A stretch of 64,000 nt of DNA from an uncultured Desulfovibrio sp. (GTDB lineage: Bacteria > Desulfobacterota > Desulfovibrionia > Desulfovibrionales > Desulfovibrionaceae). The notes below the pieces were generated by a model. The model was not told the origin of the DNA. It saw only the letters and a program-made list of their open reading frames with translations, and made no database searches. Positions 9,282-18,600 of the stretch are shown piece by piece (the first letter of the stretch is position 1; every line of letters starts with the position of its first letter). The stretch spans positions 124,001 to 188,000 of the forward strand of contig CAJXRQ010000001.1 in assembly GCA_913060505.1 (NCBI GenBank). Reading direction: 5' to 3'. The translations under genes and the position numbers were made by a program.

Positions 9282-10295
9282 ATGTCCATGAAGCACGAGA
9301 TCACCGAAGGCCTTAACGAAGAGTACTATCAGATAAACCCTGATATTCTTGGGAGTTTTAATAAGTTCCGGCCGCCTTTGAATATTTACAGGTTCGATGA
9401 GGAAGTCGCTCGCATTATTCCTTACTATAAGGTGGGTGGCAGGCTTTCCAACGAACAGATCGAAGAGTTGGCGGAATTGACCAAGGAAGGCGTTATCTTC
9501 GTTTCGCGCGATGATCATCCCGTGTACGTCAAACATATCAGCTACCAGCTGGATCTTGTGCTTGTGGACAAGAATCTCAAGGAGCGGGAAATCGGGGACA
9601 TCTTTACCCAGGCGCTGGCCCGCCGGTGCAAGGAGTTCTTCGAGCAGCCCGTCCCGGTGGTGTTCAGCAAGTTGTGGACCGACATGATGGTCCTGACAGA
9701 ATACCTCTACAATGATATCCATCGTTCCCGGGCGTTGGCCCGTCGGCTGAACAAGGAATATGCGTTGGAAATCCACGCTGTGAACACGGCTTATATCGGT
9801 CTGGCGCTTTTCGGCAGCATGCGCAAGCGGGATTTCGAGGAAGGCGGCGTCAAACGAAAGGCTTTTGACCGCCTTACGGCCGGACTTTTTCTGCATGATC
9901 TCGGCATGACCAAAGTTCCTTCCTTCATATTGCAAAAGGACAAGCCGCTGACGGGTGATGAACGGAGCAAGGTCAACCAGCATCCCTCGCAAGGGTATCA
10001 GATGCTTTCCAAGCTGGACCTCAAGTATCCTGAAGTTGAGGAGTGTGTGTTGGGACACCATGAGCGCGTGACCGGAAACGGATATCCCCAAAAGCAAAGT
10101 GGTGATGCCATGGGCTATTTTGGCAAGCTTTGCGGCTTGGCGGATTCCTTTTGCGCCATGACGTCAAAGCGTCCGTACCGTTCTGAGGCCATGACGGCAG
10201 ATGAAGCGGCCAACAAGCTGCTCATGGACAAGGGATACGACCAGAACATGACCGGCATGCTTCGCAAGTTGGTGACCGACCTCAAACTCAAATAA
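9282..10295 (+). CDS. HD-GYP domain protein, putative cyclic-di-GMP phosphodiesterase
   Basis: 337 residues. The N-terminal ~150 residues have no recognisable domain but are rich in charged segments. The C-terminal half carries HD-GYP ligands: H165 in EIHAVNTAY, HD at 205-206 (LFLHDLGMTKVP), H234 in NQHPSQGY, HH at 259-260 and the GYP-like GNGYP at 265-269, followed by ADSFCAMTSKRPYR. HD-GYP proteins usually hydrolyse cyclic-di-GMP; the motif here reads HHERVTGNGYP, close to the canonical HHExxDGxGYP. Activity is inferred. Linked to pyk by a 6-nt gap; ATG 9288 is an alternative start. Confidence 0.85.
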   Translation: MSMKHEITEGLNEEYYQINPDILGSFNKFRPPLNIYRFDEEVARIIPYYKVGGRLSNEQIEELAELTKEGVIFVSRDDHPVYVKHISYQLDLVLVDKNLKEREIGDIFTQALARRCKEFFEQPVPVVFSKLWTDMMVLTEYLYNDIHRSRALARRLNKEYALEIHAVNTAYIGLALFGSMRKRDFEEGGVKRKAFDRLTAGLFLHDLGMTKVPSFILQKDKPLTGDERSKVNQHPSQGYQMLSKLDLKYPEVEECVLGHHERVTGNGYPQKQSGDAMGYFGKLCGLADSFCAMTSKRPYRSEAMTADEAANKLLMDKGYDQNMTGMLRKLVTDLKLK

Positions 10296-10312
10296 AGCAA
10301 TCAATGCAATGG

Positions 10313-10357
10313 ATGAAGGCCCGCACTCTTTATATATGAGGGAATGCGGGCCTTCAT
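10313..10357. terminator. Hairpin between convergent HD-GYP and CBS genes
   Basis: ATGAAGGCCCGCA (10313-10325) is repeated inverted at 10345-10357, a perfect 13-bp stem with a 19-nt loop. It lies between two convergent genes, so it may end both transcripts; T-tracts are poor on both sides. Confidence 0.6.
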
Positions 10358-10377
10358 GTTTCCGATTCTGGGGGAAT

Positions 10378-10863
10378 CTAGAAAATTTGCACCATGTCCC
10401 GGGTCATTTCCCGGTAAAGGTCCGAAATATAGACAACACCCATGACCTTGCCACCTTCCGCGACAATGGCCCAATGGCATTTGCGTTTCAGAAAACGATC
10501 CAGCACCACTAATGCCGCGTCATTGGGTTTGAGGACTGGCACGTCCCGTTCAATGAATTCATCAAGACGGGTTTGGGTACAAATGAGGCAGGCGTCCCGA
10601 AATGCCTGATCCCAATCGGTTTCTCCCACCTGCTTCAGGTTTTCATCCTTGAGGACAGACTGTTTGACTGCCGTGAGTATGCTCCGAATGGAAACGACAC
10701 CCACGAATTTCCCAGCTTTGTTTTTGACCACGACCGCATAGTTTTCCGAGTGCTCCTGCATGGAGTCCCGCATCACTCGAACGGCTTCTGCCAGGCTGGC
10801 GTCTTCCTGTACCGAGGCGAATTCGTCGCGCATCATGTCCCAGGCGCGTTTTCTGAGCATCAT
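10378..10863 (-). CDS. CBS-domain pair protein
   Basis: A 161-residue protein composed of two CBS motifs (about residues 10-70 and 95-155), each ending in a VGVVSIRSIL/MGVVYISDLY-type strand-helix. Stand-alone CBS pairs bind adenosyl nucleotides (AMP, ATP, SAM) and report energy or ligand state to a partner. The ATG at 10863 (followed at once by a second ATG) has AAGGAGA about 8 nt upstream; a longer TTG-initiated frame is unlikely. Single-gene transcript, divergent from the DUF3108 gene. The partner is not apparent. Confidence 0.85.
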   Translation of the reverse strand: MMLRKRAWDMMRDEFASVQEDASLAEAVRVMRDSMQEHSENYAVVVKNKAGKFVGVVSIRSILTAVKQSVLKDENLKQVGETDWDQAFRDACLICTQTRLDEFIERDVPVLKPNDAALVVLDRFLKRKCHWAIVAEGGKVMGVVYISDLYREMTRDMVQIF

Positions 10864-11004
10864 TGGCGAATCTCCTTTCAAATGGGATGGATTCCAATAC
10901 GTTGTCTCGCATTGTAACCTAGCTGTTCAGGGTTGTTTTGTCCACTGTCCGGAAGAAAGCAGCACAAGCTTGACAAGCAGGAAGAATCATCCGCAATTTG
11001 TCCC

Positions 11005-11787
11005 ATGAAACAATGCACGATCTTTTTTCTTTCTGGTTTTATGGTTCTTGCGGCTTTGCAGATCGCTTCGGCTTCGCCCATGCCGTTTCAGCCCGGTGAA
11101 AAATTGGACTACGAAATATACTGGACCGTTGTTCATGCCGGTTCCGCCACTTTGGAAGTGTTGACGGATCGGGATGGAGAGGGGAGGCCGGCGCTTCGTT
11201 TTTCGGCCCTTGCCCGTTCCACACCCTTTGTCGACTCTTTTTATAAGGTTCGGGACCGCATTGAATCATGGACCGATGTAACTGTTGAACATTCCTTGCT
11301 TTACCGTAAACGGCAACGGGAAGGGGACTACAGCAAGGACGTTGAGCTCCGGTTTGATCAGAAGTCAGGGAACACCATGCGTTATGTGCGAGGCAAGCTT
11401 CGGCATACGCTTGAACAGCCGGAAAACGTATTCGATCCACTGGCCATTCTTTTTGCTTTTCGCAAAAATGCCTTATACAAAACCATGCGTTTCAGTAGGC
11501 CGGTTACGGATGGAAAGGTCAGCGTAATGGGCGAGGCTACCGTGGAAGACATGGATAAACTCGACACGCCTTTGGGGGAGATGAACTGTTTTCGGGTCAG
11601 GATCGATGTGAAGCATCTTTCCGGGGTTTTTCGAAAATCCAGGGATGCCGAATTGCTGGTGTGGTTTTCCGCAGATGAACGTCGCCTTCCTGTCAGGGTG
11701 AAATCAAAAGTTGTTGTTGGGCATTTCACTATGGAATTGGTGAAATATGAACCCGGCCAGGAAATCCGCAAAACGCAGACCCCCTGA
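11005..11787 (+). CDS. Exported DUF3108 protein
   Basis: 260 residues starting with a clear signal peptide (MKQCTIFFLSGFMVLAALQ then ASA) and followed by PFQPGEKLDYEIYWTVVHAG, the typical opening of DUF3108 proteins. The rest is beta-rich with repeated charged strands, consistent with a periplasmic lipocalin-like fold; function of the family is unknown. The ATG at 11005 is chosen because it begins the signal peptide, although no good Shine-Dalgarno is seen. Divergent from the CBS gene and convergent with the chemoreceptor gene 18 nt away. Confidence 0.8.
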   Translation: MKQCTIFFLSGFMVLAALQIASASPMPFQPGEKLDYEIYWTVVHAGSATLEVLTDRDGEGRPALRFSALARSTPFVDSFYKVRDRIESWTDVTVEHSLLYRKRQREGDYSKDVELRFDQKSGNTMRYVRGKLRHTLEQPENVFDPLAILFAFRKNALYKTMRFSRPVTDGKVSVMGEATVEDMDKLDTPLGEMNCFRVRIDVKHLSGVFRKSRDAELLVWFSADERRLPVRVKSKVVVGHFTMELVKYEPGQEIRKTQTP

Positions 11788-11805
11788 CCGGAAGTTGTTC
11801 AGATG

Positions 11806-13503
11806 TTAGAGCTGCTCAAAGTCGGTGTCCTGCCCGTGCTCCTCGTCTGGAGCAGGAAGAGCGGAAGCTGTTGACTTCACTTTATTAATCTGGCCTTGCG
11901 GCAGTGTGCTCGGGGAGGAATGTGCGGTAGTGAACCGTCCTCGTCCTGCGTCTTTGGTCTTGAAGAATTCCATGGTGGCTTGCAGTTGTTCAGCCTGTGC
12001 CGTGAATTCCTCTGCCGTAGAGGCCATTTCTTCCGATGCCGATGCGTTTTGCTGAATAACGTTATCCAGCTCCTGAATGGCCTTGTTGATTTCTTCGGCT
12101 CCACTGTTTTGTTCGACACTGGCTGTTGCAATTTCCTGCACCAGCTCAGCCGTTTTGCGGATGTCCGGCACCATCTTCGTGAGCATTTCTCCTGCCTGAT
12201 CTGCCTTGACCAATGTGGAATTGGACAGTTCGCTGATTTCCGTGGCTGCTGTGCCGCTCCGTTCCGCGAGTTTGCGAACCTCGGCCGCAACAACCGCAAA
12301 GCCCTTGCCAGCTTCTCCGGCACGCGCCGCTTCGATTGCGGCATTCAGAGCCAGCAGGTTGGTCTGTCTGGCGATTTCTTCAATAATGGATATTTTTTCT
12401 GCGATGTGTTTGATGGAAGTCACTGCTTCCATGACCGCATCGCCACCTTGTTGGGCATCTTCAGCTGTACGAGTAGCCATGGCTTCCGTTTGCCGGGCAT
12501 TTTCTGTGTTGTGCCTGATCTGGTTGATCATTTCCTCCATGGACGAGGACACTTCCTCCACGGATGCGGCCTGGCGGGTGGCACCATCAGCAAGCACCTG
12601 AGCAGAACCGCTGATCTGCATTGATCCCGATGCGACACCTTGGGCTCCTTCCTTGACTTGACTGACTATTTCGTCGAGCTGCGCGGTCATGGCTCCCAAA
12701 GCCTCGGCCAGTTTTCCAGGTTCATCCGTCTGGCTGGTGTCGATGTCCACATTCAGGTTGCCCGCGGCAACTGTTTGCGCCAACCCCAGAGCTTCGAGCA
12801 GCGGTCTTGTTACAGACCGGGCCACAAAGAAGCAGAAGGGCAGGATGACGAGCAGGCAGAGCACCGCACCGACCGAAATGACTGCCCAAAGAAGTCCGGA
12901 AACGACATCATTGATGTCGTTGTCGATGGCAGCGGTTTCTTCCTCCACGTTATCGAGGTAGACCCCGGTGCCGATCCACATGTTGGTTCCCGGAATACTT
13001 TCTGCGTATGAGAGTTTTGGTTGATCCCCTTTTCCCGGTTTTGGCCATATGTAGGTTATGAATCCGCCCCCCTTTTGGGCAAGTTCATACATGCTTTTAA
13101 CCAGAGGGACGTTGTTTTTATCCTTGAGGTGTCCCAGATCTTTGCCCTGCAGACTTTTGTTCGTCGGCAAAGCAACGTTGATGGTCTGCCTGTAGACAAA
13201 GAAGTAGCCTGATTTGTCTGCTTCGAAACGTATGGAGTCTATCAGGTTGCGGATGATATCAATTTTACCCTCTTCCGTGGGAGCACTCTGGGTCGCTGCC
13301 GCAAGCGATATGGCCAGACTGTGCGTCGCGACCTTGAGCTTGTGCCGTTCGCCTTCATTCATGGTCTTGTTGGCCCGGCTGACACCGATTTCCTTGACTT
13401 TTTCAACGCCGGACAAAAATGTCCAACCAAAGGCAATAGTCATGAGGAAAATTACCAGAATAAGTATTAACATTCTGGAATTGATAGTTATTTTTCGCAG
13501 CAT
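11806..13503 (-). CDS. Methyl-accepting chemotaxis protein with single Cache sensor
   Basis: 565-residue membrane chemoreceptor. Domains in order: TM1 at about 11-30, a periplasmic single-Cache (Cache_2-like) domain recognisable from KSGYFFVYR and [16 protein letters not shown]2 near 205-230, HAMP, then the cytoplasmic coiled-coil with the invariant signalling tip [20 protein letters not shown]. Such receptors control CheA and flagellar rotation; the ligand is unknown, but single Cache_2 domains often bind small organic acids. The ATG at 13503 has GGGGAG 5 nt upstream. It ends in DFEQL and lacks an NWETF-type CheR tether. Located 106 nt after the histidine-kinase gene on the same strand. Confidence 0.93.
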   Translation of the reverse strand: MLRKITINSRMLILILVIFLMTIAFGWTFLSGVEKVKEIGVSRANKTMNEGERHKLKVATHSLAISLAAATQSAPTEEGKIDIIRNLIDSIRFEADKSGYFFVYRQTINVALPTNKSLQGKDLGHLKDKNNVPLVKSMYELAQKGGGFITYIWPKPGKGDQPKLSYAESIPGTNMWIGTGVYLDNVEEETAAIDNDINDVVSGLLWAVISVGAVLCLLVILPFCFFVARSVTRPLLEALGLAQTVAAGNLNVDIDTSQTDEPGKLAEALGAMTAQLDEIVSQVKEGAQGVASGSMQISGSAQVLADGATRQAASVEEVSSSMEEMINQIRHNTENARQTEAMATRTAEDAQQGGDAVMEAVTSIKHIAEKISIIEEIARQTNLLALNAAIEAARAGEAGKGFAVVAAEVRKLAERSGTAATEISELSNSTLVKADQAGEMLTKMVPDIRKTAELVQEIATASVEQNSGAEEINKAIQELDNVIQQNASASEEMASTAEEFTAQAEQLQATMEFFKTKDAGRGRFTTAHSSPSTLPQGQINKVKSTASALPAPDEEHGQDTDFEQL

Positions 13504-13609
13504 AAATCTCCCCTTTTGTATTGATTTATACAAAGAAATCCTCCACTGCGATATGTGTACTCTTTTTGGGGGGAAAGTGCACCCCCGGTATGTAGGTGGA
13601 ATGTAAACG

Positions 13610-15100
13610 TTATTCAGCGAAAGTAACGGTGACGCTAGTGCCGTTTTTCGGATCGGTTTTCATGGCGATGCTTGCCCTGTGTGTTTGGGCGACAAGTGCA
13701 GCAAAATACGTTCCCAGGCCTGTGCCATGCTCTTTACCCTGGGTGGTGTACTTTTCGAAGAATCGCGGTTGGATTTCCTTGGGGACTTCGCCGGGGTTCT
13801 GGATGGTCAGGCGTTTGCGAACGCCGCTTCGCAAGTATACGGAGACGGTTTCACCCTTGTCCGAAGCTTCTACAGCGTTTTGGATGAGATTGCGGATCAT
13901 GGCTCGAATAAGCGTGTCGTCTCCGAGTATGGAGAATTCCTCTATGCCGGAGATATTCTTGCCGTCGAGAGACATGTCGAGTGTCACTTGCGTGCTGTTC
14001 AACAGTGGCGCGAATTCCTCCTCCAACGCACAGAGCAATTCGACCATGTCCAGATAGTTGTTGCTGAGGCTGTAGATACCTTTTTCCATCTTGAACATGT
14101 CCAGATGGTTACGAATCATGTCCAACATCCTGTAGCCGGCGGATTCAATTCGTTTGATGTAGCGCCGCTGCTCCTCGGTCAATCCTTCGGTACCGAGCAG
14201 AAGTTCCGGATAGCCGATGACAAGAGTCAGGGAAGACTTGAGATCATGGCGGCTCAACCGCTCCACTTCCTCCCGGATCATTTCCGCTTTTTCGCGTTCG
14301 CGTATTTCAACTTGCAGCTGCATGTTGCGGGTTTGGAGTTCCTGTTTCTTTTCACTCAACATTTTGGTGCGGCGCTTGACCGTCTCCTCAAGCACTTCCT
14401 GATGACTTTGCAGCCATTGATCCCGTTTGCCGATTTCATCAAGCATGGCATTGAATTCATTGACGAGCGTACCAATTTCATCCGAGCTGTGATGCTGAAC
14501 GCGCCTTGAATAATCCTGGCTTTGGCTGATGTCCGAAACAACGGTAGTGATTTCTTTGAGCGGAGCCAGCATCCTTCGCCGGAGGAGTGAACCCACGAAG
14601 CTACTAAGTAAAAATATGCCCACCAGTGTCGTCAGGGAAAGTATCGCATCCGAAGCGACAATATTCCATTGGCCCTCAAGGGAGGCATGAATGACGAGTT
14701 CTCCGGCCGGTTCCGAGTCTGAAAGGATGGGGCGGTGGATTTCACAATCGGTCATTGTCATGACCGTGCCCATGTGTTGGTGATGTTCCGGCGCTGTGCC
14801 GAGCGAAGCGAACAGGCTGCCGTCGGCGCGGTATATGGCTGCCCCGGTAATTTCAGGCATGAGTTTCAGGGAGGCGAGGTTTTCATTGGCGGCTTGCGGG
14901 TCATTGAAGTCGAGTGCGGCGACGCTGGCGGCCGCCAGGAGTTTGGACGTTCCCTCAAGGCGTTGCTTGAATTCCTGGCGATATCCATGGATCACAGTAA
15001 AGATATTCATGGCTTGGGAAAGAACCAGTGCCATGAGTATGGTGCCCAGGATGATGAGCCGCAGTTTGCGGTCAAGGGAGAGTGATTGCCATTGCTTCAA
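13610..15100 (-). CDS. CHASE8-like sensor histidine kinase
   Basis: 496 residues. TM1 about 14-36, a periplasmic domain of ~110 residues with [20 protein letters not shown] and [14 protein letters not shown], which matches the CHASE8 sensor found in YfiN-type proteins, TM2 about 150-173, HAMP, a long coiled-coil (225-280), an H-box with phospho-acceptor H285 ([10 protein letters not shown]), N-box [10 protein letters not shown] (404 on) and G-box HGTGLGTY. Start ATG overlaps the YfiR-like stop as ATGA. It should phosphorylate the OmpR-type regulator of the same operon. Predicted partner of the YfiR-like protein, by analogy with YfiR repressing YfiN through CHASE8. Confidence 0.88.
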   Translation of the reverse strand: MKQWQSLSLDRKLRLIILGTILMALVLSQAMNIFTVIHGYRQEFKQRLEGTSKLLAAASVAALDFNDPQAANENLASLKLMPEITGAAIYRADGSLFASLGTAPEHHQHMGTVMTMTDCEIHRPILSDSEPAGELVIHASLEGQWNIVASDAILSLTTLVGIFLLSSFVGSLLRRRMLAPLKEITTVVSDISQSQDYSRRVQHHSSDEIGTLVNEFNAMLDEIGKRDQWLQSHQEVLEETVKRRTKMLSEKKQELQTRNMQLQVEIREREKAEMIREEVERLSRHDLKSSLTLVIGYPELLLGTEGLTEEQRRYIKRIESAGYRMLDMIRNHLDMFKMEKGIYSLSNNYLDMVELLCALEEEFAPLLNSTQVTLDMSLDGKNISGIEEFSILGDDTLIRAMIRNLIQNAVEASDKGETVSVYLRSGVRKRLTIQNPGEVPKEIQPRFFEKYTTQGKEHGTGLGTYFAALVAQTHRASIAMKTDPKNGTSVTVTFAE

Positions 15101-15729
15101 AACAGGCTTCCCCCGCTGCGCCTGTTTTCTCCGGGAATATCTGGGAAAGTCCCGGATGGTTTGTTTCGCGGAATTGATTTGAATTCCTTGGTCGACCCTC
15201 TGTAAATATTTGCCAGAGACATAAGGCGGGAACTGATATGCAAACCTGCCTTGCGTACCGCCTCCGGGTTGATTTGTAACCTGAGTCTCCCCTCGGATTC
15301 AATGAAATTGATCATGCCGCCCATGGCGGGCAATTCCGGTGCCTGCCCGATGGTCAGGATCGGATCGGAATCGACTTTCCTGATGATGGCGGCAGCTGTT
15401 CTCGATGAGACATTGTTGAGAAACAGAATATCGCATTGGTCCACGGGCCATTGGCGAAGAATGAATTTTCTTTTCTGCCCCGTCTTGGAGGCGTCAAAGT
15501 AGGGGGCCAGACTTCGGGCGTCCGTTGCGGCAATGACAATAGGACCGGAAGATTTGTTTGGAGGCCATGATACATACTTTGCCATGCGCTTGATGAACAT
15601 GGTGCGCAGCTTTTCCATCTCCACTTCTGTCTCTCCGGCAAATGTCGGATTCGGAGTGAAAATATGCAGGAGTACAAGTCCGGCCAGGGCGGCAAGTACG
15701 AATAAATGCCTCCGGCTCAGAAGTTCCAT
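15097..15729 (-). CDS. YfiR-like (DUF4154) periplasmic protein
   Basis: 210 residues: signal/anchor segment HLFVLAALAGLVLLHIF, then a DUF4154 (YfiR family) domain recognised from KLRTMFIKRMAKYVSWP, the CDILFLNN strand, ILTIGQAPELPAMGGMINF and LQINPEAVRKAGLHISSRLMSLANIY. In Pseudomonas YfiR is a periplasmic inhibitor of the CHASE8 diguanylate cyclase YfiN. Here the neighbour is a CHASE8-like histidine kinase, so the protein is predicted to control that kinase. Only one Cys remains in the mature part, so the two disulfides of Pseudomonas YfiR cannot form. Overlaps the receptor gene by 13 nt and the kinase gene by 4 nt. Confidence 0.85.
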   Translation of the reverse strand: MELLSRRHLFVLAALAGLVLLHIFTPNPTFAGETEVEMEKLRTMFIKRMAKYVSWPPNKSSGPIVIAATDARSLAPYFDASKTGQKRKFILRQWPVDQCDILFLNNVSSRTAAAIIRKVDSDPILTIGQAPELPAMGGMINFIESEGRLRLQINPEAVRKAGLHISSRLMSLANIYRGSTKEFKSIPRNKPSGTFPDIPGENRRSGGSLF

Positions 15730-17627
15730 GTGGCCCTCACGCTGAATCTGGACTCGTCTTCAAGGGGGGAACTTTTATCGTCGTCGTCGAGAATGTTTTG
15801 TCCGAGGAGTTCCAGTTTGAGGGATTCAGTGGCCTGCCATGAAAGCGAGGCATCTATGGTGAAGGCCGAATCGAAATTGTCTTCCGATGGGCAGTCCCGG
15901 TAGCGCAAGAGTGTATTGAATCCCACCGAAGGTGCGAGGTCTATCATGGAAAAGAGTTTGGCCTCGTAGATGGGAGCGTCCGAAGGGTTATACCGTGTCC
16001 ACTGTTCATCTCCTTCGCGCATGTTTTGCACGAGGACACTCAAGGAAGGTCTGATTGTTATGGTATTTCTGGGTTTCCAATCAAGAGAAGTTTCCAGACC
16101 ATAGGCAGTGCCCCACATATCGTTGTTGGTGCTGGCCGTATAGGTGCTTTTATCATAGCTGATATGTGCCATATTGTCGTAATGATTGACATATGTGCTG
16201 AGGTCAAATGTTAATTGAGGGGAGAATATTTGGCGGTAGCCTGCTTCAAGGGAGTAGAGTCTTTCGTTTTTCAGCCCTCCTGAGTTGTCCAGTGTGTAGG
16301 TATGTCCCTTGTAGTCGAGTTTATACCGTCCGTCTTCGGTCCATCGGTCTGGAGAGCGTTGTGCATGTGACGCGGCAATCCAGAATTCGTGGTCGTCTTT
16401 GGTGTACAGGAGCCGGGCTGTAGGTTGCAGCCCGAGAAATCCGGTAGCGCGGTAATCAACCTTGAAACCAAAAATGAGAAACAGGTCATCAGCGTGCAGG
16501 GTTATCCTGTCCTGAACGAAGGCGTTGGAGTCAAATCGGCTTTTTTTGTCCTCCGTCATGTGAATATGTTCCGAATTGTCGAACTTGTCCCAGGCAATCC
16601 GTCCCCCAATACCCCATGTAAAGCGGTGGGAGCCAGCTTGTTCCATGGCGTACAGCACTTCCATGTCCGCAACATTTACAAGGCCGTCCAGGTCTCCCAT
16701 GGTGACGCTTTCTGCAGAATAGGAGGTGCGAAACCGTATTCCGGCGTCAAGTCCCGTGGTTCGGTCCCATGTAAATTGCATGAAACCGGCACTGTTGTCG
16801 TTGGAACCGCCGCTTGGGTGTTTGGGTTTGATAATCCCGGAGCCGCGCTCCGACTGTGTGGAAGCGACCATGCTTTCAAAGGAGAGCGTGTCCGTAAAGG
16901 CATTGTCCCAATCCACGCGGATTCCGCCACTGCCCTGTTTCCATTCCCGTGTGCTGCGGACCGAACCGTGCGGGGAATGCATGTCCATTCCGTCATAATA
17001 ACTACCCTTGGTAAAGAGGGCTACGTCCGTGGAGTCCCCGACAGGCATTCCATAGCTCAGACTTTGTTCCATGCCGTCGGTACCTACGCGGGTTACGCTG
17101 GTACCGCCGTTCATTTCTTTCGCCGTCTTGGTAATGATATTGATGACGCCGTTAAAGGAATCGGAACCCCACAGGCTGGTCCATACCCCGCGAACCACTT
17201 CAATGCGTTTGATATTGGACATGGGGACGGACTGGTTGCCCCAGAAAACTCCGGTAAAGGTGGGGGAGGTGATGGGGCGTCCGTTGACCAGTATCAGCTG
17301 TTTGTTGCCGAACATGTTGCTGAAGCCGCGGATGCCGATAGCCCATTTGTCCGTATCCTTGCGGGTTACGTGAACCCCGGGCACCAGACGTAAAGCTTCC
17401 GGGATAGTGGTGGCGCCCGAACGGGCGATGTCTTCTTCGTCAATGACGGTTACTGCCCCCGCAACCCGGGATAGTCGATCCGGGCGGCGGGACGCGGTTG
17501 TAACCTTCACTTCCATGAGTTGGGCGATGTCCATGGCCTCAAGTTGTTCCTGCTCTTCGGCCTTGGCTGGGACCGTTCCCAACGCCAAGACAAGCAACAT
17601 GAATATCGCGCAACCCCGAAGGATCAT
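15717..17627 (-). CDS. TonB-dependent outer-membrane receptor (signalling-operon type)
   Basis: 636-residue outer-membrane beta-barrel. Signal peptide MILRGCAIFMLLVLALG to AKA, a Ton-box-like segment (MEVKVTTASRR), a plug domain (SRVAGAVTVIDEEDIARSGATTIPEAL..., GIRGFSN, RIEVVRG, GVINIITK) and a C-terminal barrel ending in a terminal Phe (RATWNF). Substrate unknown: no transport, siderophore or cobalamin gene adjoins it. It sits between the response-regulator gene (1-nt gap) and the YfiR-like gene (13-nt overlap), so its role is likely signal input as well as, or instead of, uptake. The ATG at 17627 gives the best signal peptide; the frame is open nine codons further. Confidence 0.9.
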   Translation of the reverse strand: MILRGCAIFMLLVLALGTVPAKAEEQEQLEAMDIAQLMEVKVTTASRRPDRLSRVAGAVTVIDEEDIARSGATTIPEALRLVPGVHVTRKDTDKWAIGIRGFSNMFGNKQLILVNGRPITSPTFTGVFWGNQSVPMSNIKRIEVVRGVWTSLWGSDSFNGVINIITKTAKEMNGGTSVTRVGTDGMEQSLSYGMPVGDSTDVALFTKGSYYDGMDMHSPHGSVRSTREWKQGSGGIRVDWDNAFTDTLSFESMVASTQSERGSGIIKPKHPSGGSNDNSAGFMQFTWDRTTGLDAGIRFRTSYSAESVTMGDLDGLVNVADMEVLYAMEQAGSHRFTWGIGGRIAWDKFDNSEHIHMTEDKKSRFDSNAFVQDRITLHADDLFLIFGFKVDYRATGFLGLQPTARLLYTKDDHEFWIAASHAQRSPDRWTEDGRYKLDYKGHTYTLDNSGGLKNERLYSLEAGYRQIFSPQLTFDLSTYVNHYDNMAHISYDKSTYTASTNNDMWGTAYGLETSLDWKPRNTITIRPSLSVLVQNMREGDEQWTRYNPSDAPIYEAKLFSMIDLAPSVGFNTLLRYRDCPSEDNFDSAFTIDASLSWQATESLKLELLGQNILDDDDKSSPLEDESRFSVRATWNF

Positions 17628-17628
17628 T

Positions 17629-18336
17629 TTAGTGCTCCGTCTCGCCACAGGCAACCATGAGATAGCCGCGCCCGCGAATGGTCTTGATGCGGATGGAACC
17701 GCCGAGTTTCTTTCTTAGGTTGCTCATGTGGACGTTAAGAACGTAGTCGTCGATATCCGCTCCCTTGCCTAAAGCCTTTTCCATGAGCACTTCGCGCTCT
17801 ACAATGGCTCCCATACGCAATCCAAGTTGCTCGAGGATGCTGAATTCCGCGCCGGTCAGGTGGACTTCTTCGCCTTTCATGGTTGCGATTCTGGCAGCAA
17901 GATCAATGGTTAAATCCTCTACGACTATTTGTGTTTTTCCCGCCTCCGGGGTGTGGACAGTCATGGTGCCGGAATTTTCGTAGCGGCGAAGCACGGCACG
18001 CATGCGGGCCAGTAATTCCCGAAGGGGGAACGGCTTGGACACGTAATCGTCAGCTCCCATTTCAAGACCGACAACCCTGTCGATTTCCTCTCCGCGACCG
18101 GTCAGCATTATTACCGGCACCATGGATTCGGCGCGAATCTGTCCCAAGACATTAAAGCCGCTGGTGTCCGGCAACATGATGTCAAGGATGACCAGATCGT
18201 ATTTGCCGGCCCTGAAGCGATCCAGGCCTTCGGCAGCCGAGTAGTCCGTATCAAGCGTGTACCCCTCTTTGGCCAGATAGGCTGAGAGCATTTCGCCCAA
18301 TTCGGGATCATCATCAATAAGTAATATAGAGTTCAT
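17629..18336 (-). CDS. OmpR/PhoB-family response regulator
   Basis: 235 residues. Receiver domain with acid pocket DDD at 8-10, phospho-acceptor D52 (VILDIMLPD), T79 and K101 (SKPF), followed by a winged-helix DNA-binding domain with VLNVHMSNLRKKLGG and IKTIRGRGYLM. Closest in look to CpxR-type regulators. First gene of the operon that also encodes the TonB receptor, YfiR-like protein and histidine kinase; the kinase is the obvious partner. GGGGGA precedes the ATG. Divergent from flagellin across an AT-rich gap. Confidence 0.95.
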   Translation of the reverse strand: MNSILLIDDDPELGEMLSAYLAKEGYTLDTDYSAAEGLDRFRAGKYDLVILDIMLPDTSGFNVLGQIRAESMVPVIMLTGRGEEIDRVVGLEMGADDYVSKPFPLRELLARMRAVLRRYENSGTMTVHTPEAGKTQIVVEDLTIDLAARIATMKGEEVHLTGAEFSILEQLGLRMGAIVEREVLMEKALGKGADIDDYVLNVHMSNLRKKLGGSIRIKTIRGRGYLMVACGETEH

Positions 18337-18407
18337 TATGTTCCCCCTTGATAATCATTATATATGTTTAAGTTAAAAAAGTGAAAAAGAACATCAATAA
18401 GTAAGCA

Positions 18408-18435
18408 TAAAGTTTATTAAGAAACATAAAGATAT
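18408..18435 (+). promoter_or_regulatory. Possible sigma-28-type flagellin promoter
   Basis: TAAAGTTT at 18408-18415 exactly matches the sigma-28 (FliA) -35 box; 12 nt later AAAGATAT contains the GATA core of the GCCGATAA -10 box. The spacer is one base longer than usual and the -10 is imperfect. It would give a leader of about 150 nt before the flagellin start. Confidence 0.45.
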
Positions 18436-18586
18436 ATTAGTATAAACAAAGATGCAACGTCACCTCCGAATGGGAATTTTTTTCCCGGCATGAACGTTAT
18501 GCAGTTTTGGACCGTATATATTGTGTAGGAAAAGAATTTTCCATGGTGGAAAGTTCGTGTTGCAAGGAAGCAATAGAAACCTATTT

Positions 18587-18596
18587 ACATGGAGGT
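18587..18596 (+). promoter_or_regulatory. CsrA-site-like motif over the flagellin ribosome-binding site
   Basis: ACATGGAGGT fits the CsrA core ACANGGANGU and includes the Shine-Dalgarno GGAGGT. ACCT at 18579-18582 can pair with AGGT at 18593-18596, placing part of the GGA in a loop. CsrA control of flagellin is known in several flagellated bacteria; here it is inferred only from sequence. Confidence 0.45.
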
Positions 18597-18600
18597 AATT

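Noticed and set aside
10933-11004. Upstream 24-codon extension of the DUF3108 protein
   Set aside because: It would place the signal peptide internally; ATG 11005 gives a standard signal peptide.
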